This document shows, one piece after another, positions 45,177 through 54,838 of a stretch of DNA of 64,000 nt. The DNA lies in assembly GCF_038005225.1 (NCBI RefSeq), contig NZ_JBBOSU010000001.1, positions 484,001 through 548,000 of the forward strand. Reading direction: 5' to 3'. Source of the DNA: Solibacillus sp. FSL K6-1523 (lineage in GTDB: Bacteria; Bacillota; Bacilli; Bacillales_A; Planococcaceae). Below the pieces are notes generated by a model, which worked only from the letters and a program-made list of their open reading frames with translations, was not told the origin of the DNA and did no database searches. Every line of letters begins with the position of its first letter. The stretch's first letter is position 1. The position numbers and the translations under genes are program-made.

Positions 45177-45258
45177 AGGCTGGCTAAGCACATGAGGCGC
45201 ACAGCTTTGTTGCACAAATCTGTACGACTCATCTTTGTGCTTTGTGCAAGGCCAGCCT
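45177..45258. other. Nested hairpin, candidate structured RNA or repeat relic
   Basis: The outer stem AGGCTGGC (45177-45184) pairs with GCCAGCCT (45251-45258). Inside, AGCACA pairs with TGTGCT and TGAG with CTCA; then ACAG pairs with CTGT, and TTTGT with ACAAA around a TGC loop. Five helices stack into one rod of about 82 nt, interrupted by small bulges. It resembles no RNA family that I recognise. Confidence 0.5.
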
Positions 45259-45391
45259 TGTATAAAGCTTTTCGTTCTAAAAGATCTTACTCAATCGAGT
45301 GCGTCGCTGCCGTGGGAGGAGACGTATTCTTAGCCAGATTTTCATTTTAATGGGATGCTGGTTTCATAAGTTCAACATAAATAGTTAAAAT

Positions 45392-45419
45392 AACCTGGTT
45401 AATTAATTAACCGGGTTTT
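45392..45419 (+). terminator. Orphan terminator-like hairpin
   Basis: AACCTGGTTA pairs with TAACCGGGTT (one G-T pair) over ATTAAT, then TTC. It is 400 bp beyond the last gene stop on the plus strand and would fit the end of a non-coding transcript covering 45177-45258. Confidence 0.5.
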
Positions 45420-45522
45420 CATGCGAACAAACTCTATCTGGAACGATTTGCTACATAATTTAATTTACTAGATTGATCAACAGGAAAAGAAGTAATTGAA
45501 AAAGTAGCCAAAAAGGATTCCA

Positions 45523-45553
45523 CAAAAAAAGAGAATCAACAAGACTCTCTTTT
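45523..45553 (-). terminator. Terminator of the tautomerase gene
   Basis: On the minus strand AAAAGAGAGTC…GATTCTCTTTT forms an 8-bp stem followed by TTTG. It lies 40 bp beyond the stop. Confidence 0.75.
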
Positions 45554-45592
45554 CTACCGAATATTTAGATATTATTTGATATAAGTTTAAGC

Positions 45593-45778
45593 TTATTTAT
45601 CACTATAAAGAACACCGGCAGTAGCATAATGACTTTTTGACATTTCTTCAATAATAATCGATACGTTTTCAGCAGGTGCATTTACTGTTTTTGAAACGGC
45701 TTGTGTGACTTCTTCGACAAGGGCACGTTTTTGTTCATCCGTGCGTCCTTCAAGCATCTTAATTGTTACGATTGGCAT
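45593..45778 (-). CDS. ywhB: 4-oxalocrotonate tautomerase-family protein (YwhB)
   Basis: A 61-residue tautomerase: after Met removal the catalytic Pro-1 is exposed (MPIVTIKMLEGR), and the conserved arginine is in EGRTDEQKR. The family interconverts enol and keto acids as a hexamer; the physiological substrate in Bacillales is unknown. GGAGGCGAC is the ribosome site. It is divergent from ywhD. Confidence 0.9.
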   Translation of the reverse strand: MPIVTIKMLEGRTDEQKRALVEEVTQAVSKTVNAPAENVSIIIEEMSKSHYATAGVLYSDK

Positions 45779-45843
45779 ATTGTCGCCTCCATTTAGTATT
45801 ATAGTGTATAGTATTTATAATAGCGCAATAGGAGGTATTTGCA

Positions 45844-46356
45844 ATGAAAAATGAAGAAAAACCAAAACAAAAAATGGGATTTACAATTATAAAAAATGAC
45901 CCAACGGACGGGCATAAAGGCTTCGGCATTGGTTCGCTATCACTTGAAAATGTTTCACCGGTTATTATTGATGTGGCAGAAGGAACAGCGATGGTCGAAA
46001 TTGGCGCCATGCATGCAAAAAGTGATGTAGAGCGTGGAATTAAATTTACGATGAATCGTGAGGACTCAGCTGGCGGTAAGGATTATTGGCTTGTGTGGGT
46101 AACGATCGATCATAAAGAAGACGGTGCCTATTTTGCGGGCGTAGCAGCTTGTGAAATGGTTGTAAATCGCGAAAAACGACGCGGTTACAAAATTTTAGCA
46201 GATCATGTAAATAAAATGGATAAATCAATGAAACGCCATATTATTGTGGATCATATGGATGCGCGCTCAAAAGGAATTCTTGCGGAATTTTTACAATCCC
46301 ATAATGAAGACATGTGGAATCGAAGCGAGCAAAAATTACGTGAGGATCTTGCGTAA
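45844..46356 (+). CDS. ywhD: YwhD-family protein
   Basis: A 170-residue soluble protein (GFTIIKNDPTDGHKGFGIGSLSLENVSPV, GGKDYWLVWVTIDH). It matches the YwhD family of unknown function and its usual place beside ywhB and pbpG; ywhC, which lies between in B. subtilis, is absent. TAGGAGG is 8 nt from the ATG. Confidence 0.85.
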   Translation: MKNEEKPKQKMGFTIIKNDPTDGHKGFGIGSLSLENVSPVIIDVAEGTAMVEIGAMHAKSDVERGIKFTMNREDSAGGKDYWLVWVTIDHKEDGAYFAGVAACEMVVNREKRRGYKILADHVNKMDKSMKRHIIVDHMDARSKGILAEFLQSHNEDMWNRSEQKLREDLA

Positions 46357-46639
46357 GGGAATCGTCATTAATTGGTGAAAACCCATCTACAAAATCGAGT
46401 TCCATCAATAGTTTGTTATGTAGAATGTCTCAAATAAGTGAACAATATGTGACATTTCCTAAACATGGTGATTACGAGGTTGAAACTCTATCCAAAAGAA
46501 AGTAAACTGAATTTAAAGCTTGCGAGTAGTAAGTAGGCTAGGACACATGGACAATGGATGGCGATGAGGAAAATAAGGCATTTAAACTTTCCCAAGCTGA
46601 ATGCTCCATGATTCTCATCCCTTCATTAGCCATCAATAG
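46357..46639. other. Intergenic region with nested inverted repeats
   Basis: No gene seen. At 46557-46634, GATGGC and GATGAG pair with GCCATC and CTCATC, and the inner GCATT (46578-46582) pairs with AATGC (46600-46604), giving a bulged hairpin. It lies upstream of a strong terminator. Confidence 0.4.
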
Positions 46640-46690
46640 AAAAGCTCTTTCGTCTTACGGACTAGAACCGGAGACGAAAGAGCTTTTTTA
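46640..46690. terminator. Terminator between ywhD and pbpG
   Basis: A perfect 16-bp stem (AAAAGCTCTTTCGTCT with AGACGAAAGAGCTTTT) has a longer T-run on the plus strand. It can also serve pbpG. Confidence 0.9.
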
Positions 46691-46726
46691 GTTTTAGAAG
46701 ATTATCCGTCGAATAGTTCCTATCCA

Positions 46727-48790
46727 TCAAAAACTACCCCAAAATGAACGGAATGCTTCACCTGGGAACATGTCCCACACATTACTCCATGAGTCTTTTT
46801 CAAAGAAATCAAAAGTCGAACATTTTTTAGTCGGTACATCTTCCGTTTTCATATAAACGACACGTTGATCTGGACATGCGCTTGTTGATAAGTAGCCACT
46901 GTTAATATCAACTGAAACGGGTTGAACCCCATTCGGAATGGTGAATGATTCCTTAGCTTTTCCGTCCAGTGCTGTCTCCATAAAATCAATCCATACTTGC
47001 TTGGATGCAGCCATATCATCTTTAACTGACAATGTTTTCCCTTGGTCATAGCCGTTCCAAACGCCAGCCGTTAAGCTTGGTGTAAAGCCTAGCATCCACT
47101 GATCACTATTCGTTGTCCCAGACTTGGCAGCATACGTATGTGTCATGCGTGGTCGTAACGAAAGACCAGTTGCAGGAGAATAATCACTGTATACAGGATC
47201 AAATATGCCAGTCATCATTTGGGTTAAGACAAACGCATCCTTTTCGTTAAGCACTTGCTCTTTTTCAGGTTTTTCATACTTATAAACGACATTTCCTTTT
47301 GCATCAGTAATCGAAAGGATTGTTGTGGCATTTCGTTTTTCACCGCCAGCAGCAATGATATTATAGGCATTTGTTAAGTCATACAGTGAATTTTCTGTCG
47401 TGCCTAACGCAATTGCAGGATTGTCATCATTTGAAAAATCTAAGCCAAGTCGTTTTTGCATGTCTCGGAAAGGTTTATAACCGATCGTTTCTAAAGTTTT
47501 GACCGCATAAACATTGTCAGAAATGGCGAGGGCTTGTGCCATTGATAGCTCATGATCTGCATATTTCTTGTTTACGTTTTGCGGAGTGTAGTTTGCACGA
47601 CCACTGTCATAAGTAAAGGTTGTTTCGCTTACATCTAAAAATGACATCGGATTAAAGCCTTTCTCTAAAGCAGATGCGTAAAGGATTGGTTTAATTGCCG
47701 AGCCAGGTTGACGTTTGCCGAGCGTGACACGGTTGTATGAACTTGCGCTATAATCTCGTCCACCAACAAGGGCTGTCACAAATCCTGTTTGAGTATCCAT
47801 ACTGACTAATCCGACTTGCAAATCGCTATCGGGCATATTCTTTTTCACGGCATTTTCTGCAGCGCGTTGATGGGCTTGGTTAAGCGTCGTTTGAATGGTC
47901 CATCCGCCACCGCTAATTGCTAAATTTTTTGATTCTAAAATATCACTTGCCTCAGCCCAAACAACATCTAAAAAGTAAGGGGCAATAGATTTTGTAGCAA
48001 TCCATTCATCACTTTTTAAAACAAGAGGCTCTTTTGTCGCACGTGTTTTTTCATCCTCAGTAATAATTCCTTGCTCATTCATTAAACGCAAAATGACTTG
48101 CTGTCGATTTGTTGCCTTCTCTAAATTGTTTAAAGGGGAATAGTAGCTCGGCCCTTTCGGCACACCTGCAAGCATCGTCGCTTCCGCTAAAGTTAAATCC
48201 TTTGCCGATTTTCCGTAAAAATAGCGACTTGCTGCCTCAGCCCCGTACATGCCATGACCGTAATAAACGGTATTTAAATAGCCTTCTAAAATTTCATCTT
48301 TCGAATAAAACAGTTCAATACGGTATGCATAGAGCGCTTCATTAATTTTCCGTGTCCAACTCTTTTCATGCGTCAAATATAAATTTCGCGCGTATTGCTG
48401 AGTAAGTGTACTAGCCCCTTGCACTTTAGAGCCCGCTTTAATGTCAGCAAGAACAGCGCCAGCGATACGTGAATAATCAAATCCACCATGCTCATAAAAG
48501 TCCTTATCTTCCACGGCTATTGTTGCGTCTCTTAAATAAGGAGAAATATCTTTTAGCTCTGTCCAATAGCGACGTTCTTCTGTGAAGCGATCGCCAATCG
48601 GATTGTTTTGGCTATCTAAAAAAATGGATGCTTTCGGCACGGTAAGTGGAGGTGCTCCAGCGACTTGCGCGTATATTCGTAATGAAAGAAGGCTGACCGC
48701 GACGGCACAAAAAAGACCAATCATAAATAAACCTAGCTTTTTACTAAATTTTCTACGTTTTTTATGCTTGAAGTATTGTTGTCTTTTCAA
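46727..48790 (-). CDS. pbpG: Class A penicillin-binding protein PbpG-like
   Basis: A 687-residue bifunctional peptidoglycan synthase, close to B. subtilis PbpG. An N-terminal membrane anchor (~residues 18-40) is followed by a GT51 glycosyltransferase domain (EDKDFYEHGGFD, QGASTLTQQYARNLYL) and a transpeptidase domain with PGSAIKP (SxxK), SDN and KSGTT. In B. subtilis PbpG acts with PbpF in germ-cell-wall synthesis during sporulation. The TTG at 48790 is preferred because GAGGTGG lies 6-8 nt upstream; the frame to 48847 lacks one. It is divergent from speB. Confidence 0.9.
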   Translation of the reverse strand: MKRQQYFKHKKRRKFSKKLGLFMIGLFCAVAVSLLSLRIYAQVAGAPPLTVPKASIFLDSQNNPIGDRFTEERRYWTELKDISPYLRDATIAVEDKDFYEHGGFDYSRIAGAVLADIKAGSKVQGASTLTQQYARNLYLTHEKSWTRKINEALYAYRIELFYSKDEILEGYLNTVYYGHGMYGAEAASRYFYGKSAKDLTLAEATMLAGVPKGPSYYSPLNNLEKATNRQQVILRLMNEQGIITEDEKTRATKEPLVLKSDEWIATKSIAPYFLDVVWAEASDILESKNLAISGGGWTIQTTLNQAHQRAAENAVKKNMPDSDLQVGLVSMDTQTGFVTALVGGRDYSASSYNRVTLGKRQPGSAIKPILYASALEKGFNPMSFLDVSETTFTYDSGRANYTPQNVNKKYADHELSMAQALAISDNVYAVKTLETIGYKPFRDMQKRLGLDFSNDDNPAIALGTTENSLYDLTNAYNIIAAGGEKRNATTILSITDAKGNVVYKYEKPEKEQVLNEKDAFVLTQMMTGIFDPVYSDYSPATGLSLRPRMTHTYAAKSGTTNSDQWMLGFTPSLTAGVWNGYDQGKTLSVKDDMAASKQVWIDFMETALDGKAKESFTIPNGVQPVSVDINSGYLSTSACPDQRVVYMKTEDVPTKKCSTFDFFEKDSWSNVWDMFPGEAFRSFWGSF

Positions 48791-49074
48791 CTCAGTCCAC
48801 CTCATTTCCTGGGTAATTATCTGCAAATTAAAAAAATTATCTTGCACTTTTCGTTAAAATGGCTATACTTTTTGTCGTAGTCCTCCGATTGGTGTCGATA
48901 AATGTCGGTTGCCTTTAATTATACGAAAATAGCGAATAAAAGTTTCGTTTCGTGATTTTAGTATGGACAATTTCGAGGATACATATGCATGAGCAGGAAA
49001 TATTGTGTATGGTAAAATTAAGAAACGTAAGAAAATAGAGTGAGAAATTAATGGGAAGATGTAGGTGATTGTGG

Positions 49075-49947
49075 ATGCGATTTGATGAAACTTACGCAGG
49101 AAATATGTTTATTAAAAGTCATCAAAATTATGAGGAAAGCAAGGCGGTACTTTATGGGATGCCGATGGACTGGACAGTGAGCTATCGTCCGGGGCAGCGC
49201 TTTGGTCCAGCTCGAATCCGAGAAGTATCTGTTGGACTAGAAGAGTATAGTTTTTATTTAGATCGTGAGTTAGGAGATGTACCATTCTTTGATGCGGGAG
49301 ATATTCCGTTACCTTTTGGAAATCCGGAAAAATCGCTCGCTGAAATCAAAAGTTTTGTGCGCCAAGTACTCGCAGATGGCAAAATTCCTGTTGGTATGGG
49401 TGGGGAGCATCTCGTTTCATTACCTGTAATGGAAGCGGTGTATGAAAAGCATCCGGATTTAGCGGTTATTCATTTTGATGCACATACAGATTTACGCACG
49501 GATTATGAAGGAGAACCTTATTCACACGCAACGCCAATTCGCAAAATTGCGGATACAATCGGCCCAGAAAATGTATATTCATTTGGCATTCGCTCTGGAT
49601 TGAAGGAAGAACTTCAGTGGGCAAAGGAAAATGGCATGCACATTTCACTTTTTGAAGTTTTCGAGCCATTAAAAGAAGTATTACCTACATTAAAAGGACG
49701 CAATGTTTATGTAACGATTGATATCGATGTCCTTGATCCAGCGCATGCACCAGGTACGGGAACAGTCGATGCTGGGGGTATTACACCAAAGGAATTGCTC
49801 GCAGCTATTCACGAAATTGCCCGCTCAGAAGTAAATGTGGTGGGTTGTGATTTAGTTGAAGTCGCACCAATTTATGACCATTCGGAAATTACGGTAAATA
49901 CTGCGGCTAAATTATTGCGTGAAATGATTCTTGGTTGGGTGAAATAG
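49075..49947 (+). CDS. speB: Agmatinase (ureohydrolase family)
   Basis: A 290-residue enzyme, the length of B. subtilis SpeB. The binuclear Mn ligands are in GMGGEHLVSLP, HFDAHTDLR and TIDIDVLDPAHAPGTGT. It hydrolyses agmatine to putrescine and urea. The ATG at 49075 has AGGTGA 6 nt upstream; the TTG at 49069 is unlikely. The usual partner speE (spermidine synthase) is not adjacent here. Confidence 0.92.
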   Translation: MRFDETYAGNMFIKSHQNYEESKAVLYGMPMDWTVSYRPGQRFGPARIREVSVGLEEYSFYLDRELGDVPFFDAGDIPLPFGNPEKSLAEIKSFVRQVLADGKIPVGMGGEHLVSLPVMEAVYEKHPDLAVIHFDAHTDLRTDYEGEPYSHATPIRKIADTIGPENVYSFGIRSGLKEELQWAKENGMHISLFEVFEPLKEVLPTLKGRNVYVTIDIDVLDPAHAPGTGTVDAGGITPKELLAAIHEIARSEVNVVGCDLVEVAPIYDHSEITVNTAAKLLREMILGWVK

Positions 49948-50014
49948 GCGAGGGGAATTGTTCGTCCTAGCAATCCGAAACTATAGTTTATAGAAAATCA
50001 TCATTTAGAGTAAG

Positions 50015-50057
50015 AAAACAGCTTATCCCTCAAAAAAATGGGACGAGCTGTTTTTTT
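50015..50057. terminator. Terminator between speB and the GGDEF gene
   Basis: AAAACAGCT and TCCC pair with GGGA and AGCTGTTTT, with small bulges, followed by TTTT. It serves both convergent genes. Confidence 0.85.
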
Positions 50058-50058
50058 T

Positions 50059-51144
50059 CTATTTCTTCATTAAATTATTTGCATGAAAATAGGACGTTTT
50101 AAAATTACTTTTCGCATGTAGTTGGGCAGCGTTAAGATTTTTAATAAGGCTATAGTAATCGGCACCGTTATCTGGAAATGATGCTAAACCAATTGAAGTG
50201 GTTATATGGACGGTTCCATGTTGTGGTGATTCAAAAGGCTGCTGGGTAATCTCTTTATTAATCACATGCGCCTCCGTTACGGCGATGGCGGGCGCAACAT
50301 TTTTTAAAATGATAATAAATTCCTCACCGCTTAATTTCCCAACAAAAGCATCGTTGTTATTGGCGTAATCTTGAAGGATTTGTGCGAGCTGCTTAATGAC
50401 CACATCACCAGATTGATAGCCGTTAGTAGAAAGAATGGTTTTAAAATCATTAATATGTAACAGCAAAATTGTAAAATTCGTTTCTTTAACGAGCGCATGA
50501 ACAATGTACTTTTCAATGGACGTATTATTCGGCAACTGTGTTAAGTAATCAATTTTTGATAAATATTTCGTCTCATTAATTTTCTGATTTGTTTCTTTAA
50601 TCCGATTGATAATAAAGTAAATGGAGTAAAAGGAAATAATCGTAAAGGTTGTATAAAACAATACTAAAGGAAAACCTGCACCATGATAAAAAACGAGGGA
50701 TAAAATGACACTGCTCATTTCAATTATGCTAATCCAAAAATAGTAGAATATATTTTTATCATTATAGCGATATTTTCTACCAAAGAAAAATAGCAATAGT
50801 ACGACGAGGATAAAGTTTCCGTTAATAAATAGCATGAGAGGTGTAAACTCTACTAAAAAGAAACGAGCAATGCCCATAATTAAACCACTGATAGCAAGCG
50901 CAATAGGGCCTCCAAGTAAGCCGCTTAAAAGCAATGGGATAATTCTTGAGTTAATCATAATGCCGAATGCAACTTGAGAAGATAAAATTGTTAATAGAAG
51001 ACCCGCGACACCGAAATTAAAGCCGATAATATACGGTTGATAGCGATTAATAATGGGCTTTTCTTGATGATTAAGAAAAGGCCAGTAAATTAAAATAGAA
51101 ATTGTAGATAATATACAAAAATTGTATAAAATAGTTAGTAGCAT
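50059..51144 (-). CDS. Membrane GGDEF-like protein, probably not a cyclase
   Basis: A 361-residue protein with five or six N-terminal hydrophobic segments of the 5TMR-LYT type (residues ~1-190), then a GGDEF domain. The signature loop reads KLSGEEF rather than GGDEF. The first metal-binding block is LLHINDFKTI, where active enzymes have D-x-D-x-F-K, so one ligand is His and the other Asn. It may bind c-di-GMP or GTP rather than make c-di-GMP. The ATG at 51144 follows AAGGGAG by 6 nt; the frame to 51177 is not supported. Confidence 0.75.
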   Translation of the reverse strand: MLLTILYNFCILSTISILIYWPFLNHQEKPIINRYQPYIIGFNFGVAGLLLTILSSQVAFGIMINSRIIPLLLSGLLGGPIALAISGLIMGIARFFLVEFTPLMLFINGNFILVVLLLFFFGRKYRYNDKNIFYYFWISIIEMSSVILSLVFYHGAGFPLVLFYTTFTIISFYSIYFIINRIKETNQKINETKYLSKIDYLTQLPNNTSIEKYIVHALVKETNFTILLLHINDFKTILSTNGYQSGDVVIKQLAQILQDYANNNDAFVGKLSGEEFIIILKNVAPAIAVTEAHVINKEITQQPFESPQHGTVHITTSIGLASFPDNGADYYSLIKNLNAAQLHAKSNFKTSYFHANNLMKK

Positions 51145-51358
51145 AAGAAACTCCCTTTTGTTCAAATTAATTATCACGTTTATTATAATGAAATATGACT
51201 GAAATGGGGAAAATGACGAATATTTTTTGTAAACAGCTCTACCACTGGGATGGGCGTAAATATGCCCAAGTGTAATGGGTGAGTTGAGTCTTGCTTATAG
51301 GCGTTCATTTATCCTATAATAAAAAGGTTATAGAAATCGAAGTAAGGGAGCGACTGCT

Positions 51359-51796
51359 ATGGTGAAAGAGACAGGGAAAACAGTTAAAATAAAAATTGTT
51401 TCCTCCATCATTCCAACCGATGGCGAGCTTGAAAAATATGAAATGTGGCTTGAAGGCAATCACATTGAAAAAGGTGGAAGTTCGTACTTACGGTATAAGG
51501 AAGTACAGGAAGACTTGGAAATTCAAACGACGGTGAAATTAACGGAAAATCAATCGGTTATTTTGCGAAAAGGTGGCGTTAATATGCGCTTACCATTGAA
51601 TCCAAATCGACGCGAAGATGGCCATTATGAAAGTCCAATGGGTTCACTTCCAATCACAACGAATACACATCAGCTATCATTAGAAGTAAATAAAGATCAG
51701 CAAGCTTCAGGGCGTTTTTTGACGCAATATGATCTTATAATTGGCGGAAGTTCAGTCGGCCACTATACATTAGAAATACATTATTCGGAGGTATAA
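51359..51796 (+). CDS. ywiB: YwiB-family protein (DUF1934)
   Basis: A 145-residue beta-rich protein ([43 protein letters not shown]), lipocalin-like by family. Function unknown. It sits two bases before argS, the arrangement seen in B. subtilis (ywiB-argS). Confidence 0.87.
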   Translation: MVKETGKTVKIKIVSSIIPTDGELEKYEMWLEGNHIEKGGSSYLRYKEVQEDLEIQTTVKLTENQSVILRKGGVNMRLPLNPNRREDGHYESPMGSLPITTNTHQLSLEVNKDQQASGRFLTQYDLIIGGSSVGHYTLEIHYSEV

Positions 51797-51798
51797 AG

Positions 51799-53466
51799 AT
51801 GAACGCAGTAGAACAATTACAGCAGTCCATTAAAGCGGCACTTGCAGCAGCAGTAGAAAAAGCAGGGTTAGTGGAAGCAGGTACACAATTAAACATCCAT
51901 TTAGAAACACCAAAAGATAAAGCAAATGGTGATTTCGCAACGAATATCGCGATGCAATTAACAAAGTTAGCAAAAAAGCCACCTCGCGCAATTGCAGAGG
52001 CGATTATAGAAAACGTTGAAACAGCAGGGACAGATATCGAAAAAATCGACATCGCAGGTCCTGGTTTCTTAAATATTACAGTACGTAAAGATTTCCTTGC
52101 AAGTGTAGTAAAAGCGGCATTTGAACAAGGTGAAGTGTATGGTCGCTCAAATGCGGGTGGCGCACAAAAAGTACAGGTTGAATTCGTTTCTGCCAACCCA
52201 ACTGGTGACTTACATTTAGGTCATGCGCGCGGTGCATCTGTAGGGGATTCTTTATGCAATGTGCTTGATTTTGCTGGCTATGATGTGTCACGTGAATACT
52301 ATATTAATGACGCGGGTAATCAAATTAACAATTTAGCGTACTCTTTAGAAGCGCGCTATAAGCAAGCGTTAGGTATGACAGCGGAAATGCCTGAAGATGG
52401 CTACCACGGTCAAGATATTATTGACATTGCAGGAAGCTTATCAAAAGAATTTGGTGCAACGATTTTAGATAAAACGGATGAAGAGCGTTTTGAATTTTTC
52501 CGTGAGCACGGCTTAAAGTTAGAGTTAGACAAGCTGAAAAAAGACTTAAAAGATTTCCGTGTTGATTTCGATGTGTGGTATTCAGAAACATCGTTATATA
52601 AAAACGGCAAAATCGAAGTAGCATTAGATAAATTAAAAGCGAATGGTCACGTATTTGAAGAAGAGGGCGCGACTTGGTTCCGTTCGACAACTTTTGGTGA
52701 TGATAAAGACCGCGTATTAATTAAAAATGACGGCTCATTCACATATTTAACACCGGATATTGCGTACCATGAAGATAAAATTGTGCGTGGTTTTCAAAAA
52801 TTAATTAACATTTGGGGAGCGGATCACCACGGCTACATTCCACGTATGAAAGCGGCAATCGAGGCACTTGGCTATGACCGTGAAACGTTAGAAGTAGAAG
52901 TGATTCAAATGGTTCAGCTATACAAAAATGGCGAGAAATTTAAAATGTCAAAACGTACTGGTAATGCAGTAACGATGCGTGAGCTTGTAGAAGAAGTAGG
53001 GCTAGATGCTGTACGTTATTTCTTCGTTAAAACAGCGGGCGATTCACATATGGACTTCGATTTAGACTTAGCCGTTTCACAATCGAATGAAAACCCAGTG
53101 TATTATGCACAATACGCACACGCTCGTATATCTTCAATTTTACGTTCAGCTGAGGAGCAAGGTTTTGCAGCTTCTTTAGAAAACGTTGCATTACTAACAG
53201 CTGAAAAAGAAGAAGACGTTCTGAAAAAAGTTGGCGCGTTCCCACAAGTGGTGGCAGATGCAGCGAAGCACCGTACACCGCACCGTATCGCCAACTATAT
53301 TCAAGAATTAGCAGCAGCATTCCACAGCTTCTACAATGCTGAAAAAGTGTTAAATGCGGATAACAAAGAGTTAACAGAAGCGCGTTTAGCATTAATTACA
53401 GCAGTAAAAACAACATTAGCAAATGCATTAAAATTAATCGGTGTAAGCGCGCCGGAGAAGATGTAA
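51799..53466 (+). CDS. argS: Arginyl-tRNA synthetase
   Basis: A 555-residue class Ia synthetase. The N-terminal Add-1 tRNA-recognition domain is followed by the HIGH motif in [19 protein letters not shown], the KMSKS equivalent in [13 protein letters not shown], and a C-terminal DALR anticodon-binding domain ([16 protein letters not shown] onward). It charges tRNA-Arg. GGAGG lies 7 nt before the ATG. Confidence 0.96.
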   Translation: MNAVEQLQQSIKAALAAAVEKAGLVEAGTQLNIHLETPKDKANGDFATNIAMQLTKLAKKPPRAIAEAIIENVETAGTDIEKIDIAGPGFLNITVRKDFLASVVKAAFEQGEVYGRSNAGGAQKVQVEFVSANPTGDLHLGHARGASVGDSLCNVLDFAGYDVSREYYINDAGNQINNLAYSLEARYKQALGMTAEMPEDGYHGQDIIDIAGSLSKEFGATILDKTDEERFEFFREHGLKLELDKLKKDLKDFRVDFDVWYSETSLYKNGKIEVALDKLKANGHVFEEEGATWFRSTTFGDDKDRVLIKNDGSFTYLTPDIAYHEDKIVRGFQKLINIWGADHHGYIPRMKAAIEALGYDRETLEVEVIQMVQLYKNGEKFKMSKRTGNAVTMRELVEEVGLDAVRYFFVKTAGDSHMDFDLDLAVSQSNENPVYYAQYAHARISSILRSAEEQGFAASLENVALLTAEKEEDVLKKVGAFPQVVADAAKHRTPHRIANYIQELAAAFHSFYNAEKVLNADNKELTEARLALITAVKTTLANALKLIGVSAPEKM

Positions 53467-53485
53467 TTTCAATTATCCATAATGA

Positions 53486-53524
53486 CCAGTCACTTTCTTT
53501 TATTAGAAAGTGGCTGTTTTTTTT
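53486..53524 (+). terminator. Terminator after argS
   Basis: CAGTCACTTTC pairs with GAAAGTGGCTG (one T-G pair), followed by eight T. Confidence 0.9.
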
Positions 53525-53559
53525 GCGTGTAAGAGGGATGCCAAAATAACTAATTTACT

Positions 53560-53617
53560 ATTCCTATAAAAAAACTAGGAATTAATTATTGACTGCTGAA
53601 TATTCTGAAAGTATGAT
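53560..53617 (+). promoter_or_regulatory. Promoter with upstream inverted repeat (candidate sulfur-control operator)
   Basis: TTGACT (53589-53594) and TATGAT (53612-53617) are 17 bp apart. Directly upstream is a perfect inverted repeat, ATTCCTA (53560-53566) with TAGGAAT (53576-53582). The TAGGAATTAAT half resembles CymR-type sites of cysteine-metabolism genes, but this is recalled by eye and the regulator is uncertain. Confidence 0.6.
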
Positions 53618-53659
53618 AGAGTGCAACAGTTAAAATTGAGAAAAAAGGTGGCGTTTCAT

Positions 53660-54838
53660 TTGAGTAAACAATTATTTGTTCAGACCGAAAAACAACAGTA
53701 CTGGTTGGAGAAACTTGCGACTCTTGAAGAGGAGTTTAAGCAAACAGCGCAGCGAGTAGATGAAGAATCTGTTTTCCCTTTTGAAAATTTTAAAAAGCTA
53801 CGCGAAATAGGTTATACGAAAACTACTTTACCGGTGGAATTTGGCGGGGAAGGTTTTACGGTTTATGATGCGGTATTAATTCATGAAACATTATCAAGTT
53901 ATTGCGGTAGCACAGGTTTAGCTGCATCTTGGACGGTTCAAAATATAGGTGAGCTTTTTGAAAATCGTTATTGGGAGCAATCAAAGTTGGAAGCATTTGC
54001 ACAGGAAGTTAACCGAGGCGCGACGATTAACCGTGCAGTAAGTGAGTTTGCGATGGGCAGTCCAGTGCGCGGTGGCAGACCAGCAACAACGGCAAAAAAA
54101 GACGGTGAAATTTATATTATTAACGGGCGCAAAAATTATACGAGTGGTGCACCGGACTTAGATTATTTTTTAGTATCGGCTTGGGTGGAAGAAAGCGATC
54201 ATGTAGGCTTTTTCCTCGTACCAAAAACAGCAACGGGCGTATCGGTGGATAACACTTGGGATGTACTTTCGATGCGAGGTACGGGGAGTGATGACCTTGT
54301 ACTCGATAATGTACGCGTGGAGCTTTCTTCTTTGGTTGAAATTCCGAGTTATTCTACCGGTTTTAAATTAAACGGTTGGTTATTATTAATTCCTGCCACT
54401 TATTTAGGCATTGCGCAAGCAGCTCGTGATTATGCGGTAAACTTTGCAACGCAACATTCACCAAACAGTATTCAAGGAACGATTGCTGAATTGCCTAATG
54501 TACAAAACTTAATCGGAGAGATGGATTTAGAATTGGCAAACGCCCGATTTACACTGTACGGGGTTGCGCAATTGTACAGCAACCCGCAGACGAAATCGAA
54601 AATTACGAATGAAGTGAATATCGCCAAACATGTAGTGACCAATACGGCGATTCAAGTGGTAGATAAAGCGATGCGCTTAGTCGGTGCGAAAAGTTTACAA
54701 CGCACGAATCCATTACAAAGGTATTACCGAGATGTACGTGCGGGGCTCCATAATCCGCCAATGGATGATATAACGATTAAAAAGTTGGCAGAAACAGCAA
54801 TAAAGGACTATCAAATAAAGAAAGAGGTAATTTTATGA
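53660..54838 (+). CDS. Acyl-CoA dehydrogenase-like flavoprotein
   Basis: A 392-residue member of the acyl-CoA dehydrogenase/monooxygenase-like fold. LPVEFGGEGFTVYDAVLIHE, the FAD-binding ATTAKKDGEIYIINGRKNYTSGAPDLDYFLV, SMRGTGSDDLVLDNVRVE and the C-terminal RYYRDVRAGLHNPP are recognisable. The usual catalytic Glu region is not obvious. With a cystine-type ABC transporter directly downstream (ATGA overlap) it may be a sulfur-acquisition oxidoreductase of the SfnB/DszC-like kind rather than a fatty-acid enzyme; this is inference. The TTG at 53660 follows AAAGGTGG by 8 nt. Confidence 0.7.
   Translation: MSKQLFVQTEKQQYWLEKLATLEEEFKQTAQRVDEESVFPFENFKKLREIGYTKTTLPVEFGGEGFTVYDAVLIHETLSSYCGSTGLAASWTVQNIGELFENRYWEQSKLEAFAQEVNRGATINRAVSEFAMGSPVRGGRPATTAKKDGEIYIINGRKNYTSGAPDLDYFLVSAWVEESDHVGFFLVPKTATGVSVDNTWDVLSMRGTGSDDLVLDNVRVELSSLVEIPSYSTGFKLNGWLLLIPATYLGIAQAARDYAVNFATQHSPNSIQGTIAELPNVQNLIGEMDLELANARFTLYGVAQLYSNPQTKSKITNEVNIAKHVVTNTAIQVVDKAMRLVGAKSLQRTNPLQRYYRDVRAGLHNPPMDDITIKKLAETAIKDYQIKKEVIL

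Larger units (their letters stand above)
44985..45592. other. 608-bp gap without a gene
   Basis: No reading frame of convincing length, ribosome site or codon use was seen. It contains an 80-nt nested hairpin (45177-45258), a 10-bp terminator-like stem (45392-45419) and the tautomerase terminator (45523-45553). Confidence 0.6.

Noticed and set aside
51735-52196. 153-residue open frame antisense to ywiB/argS
   Set aside because: It spans two conserved genes on the opposite strand and has no independent support.
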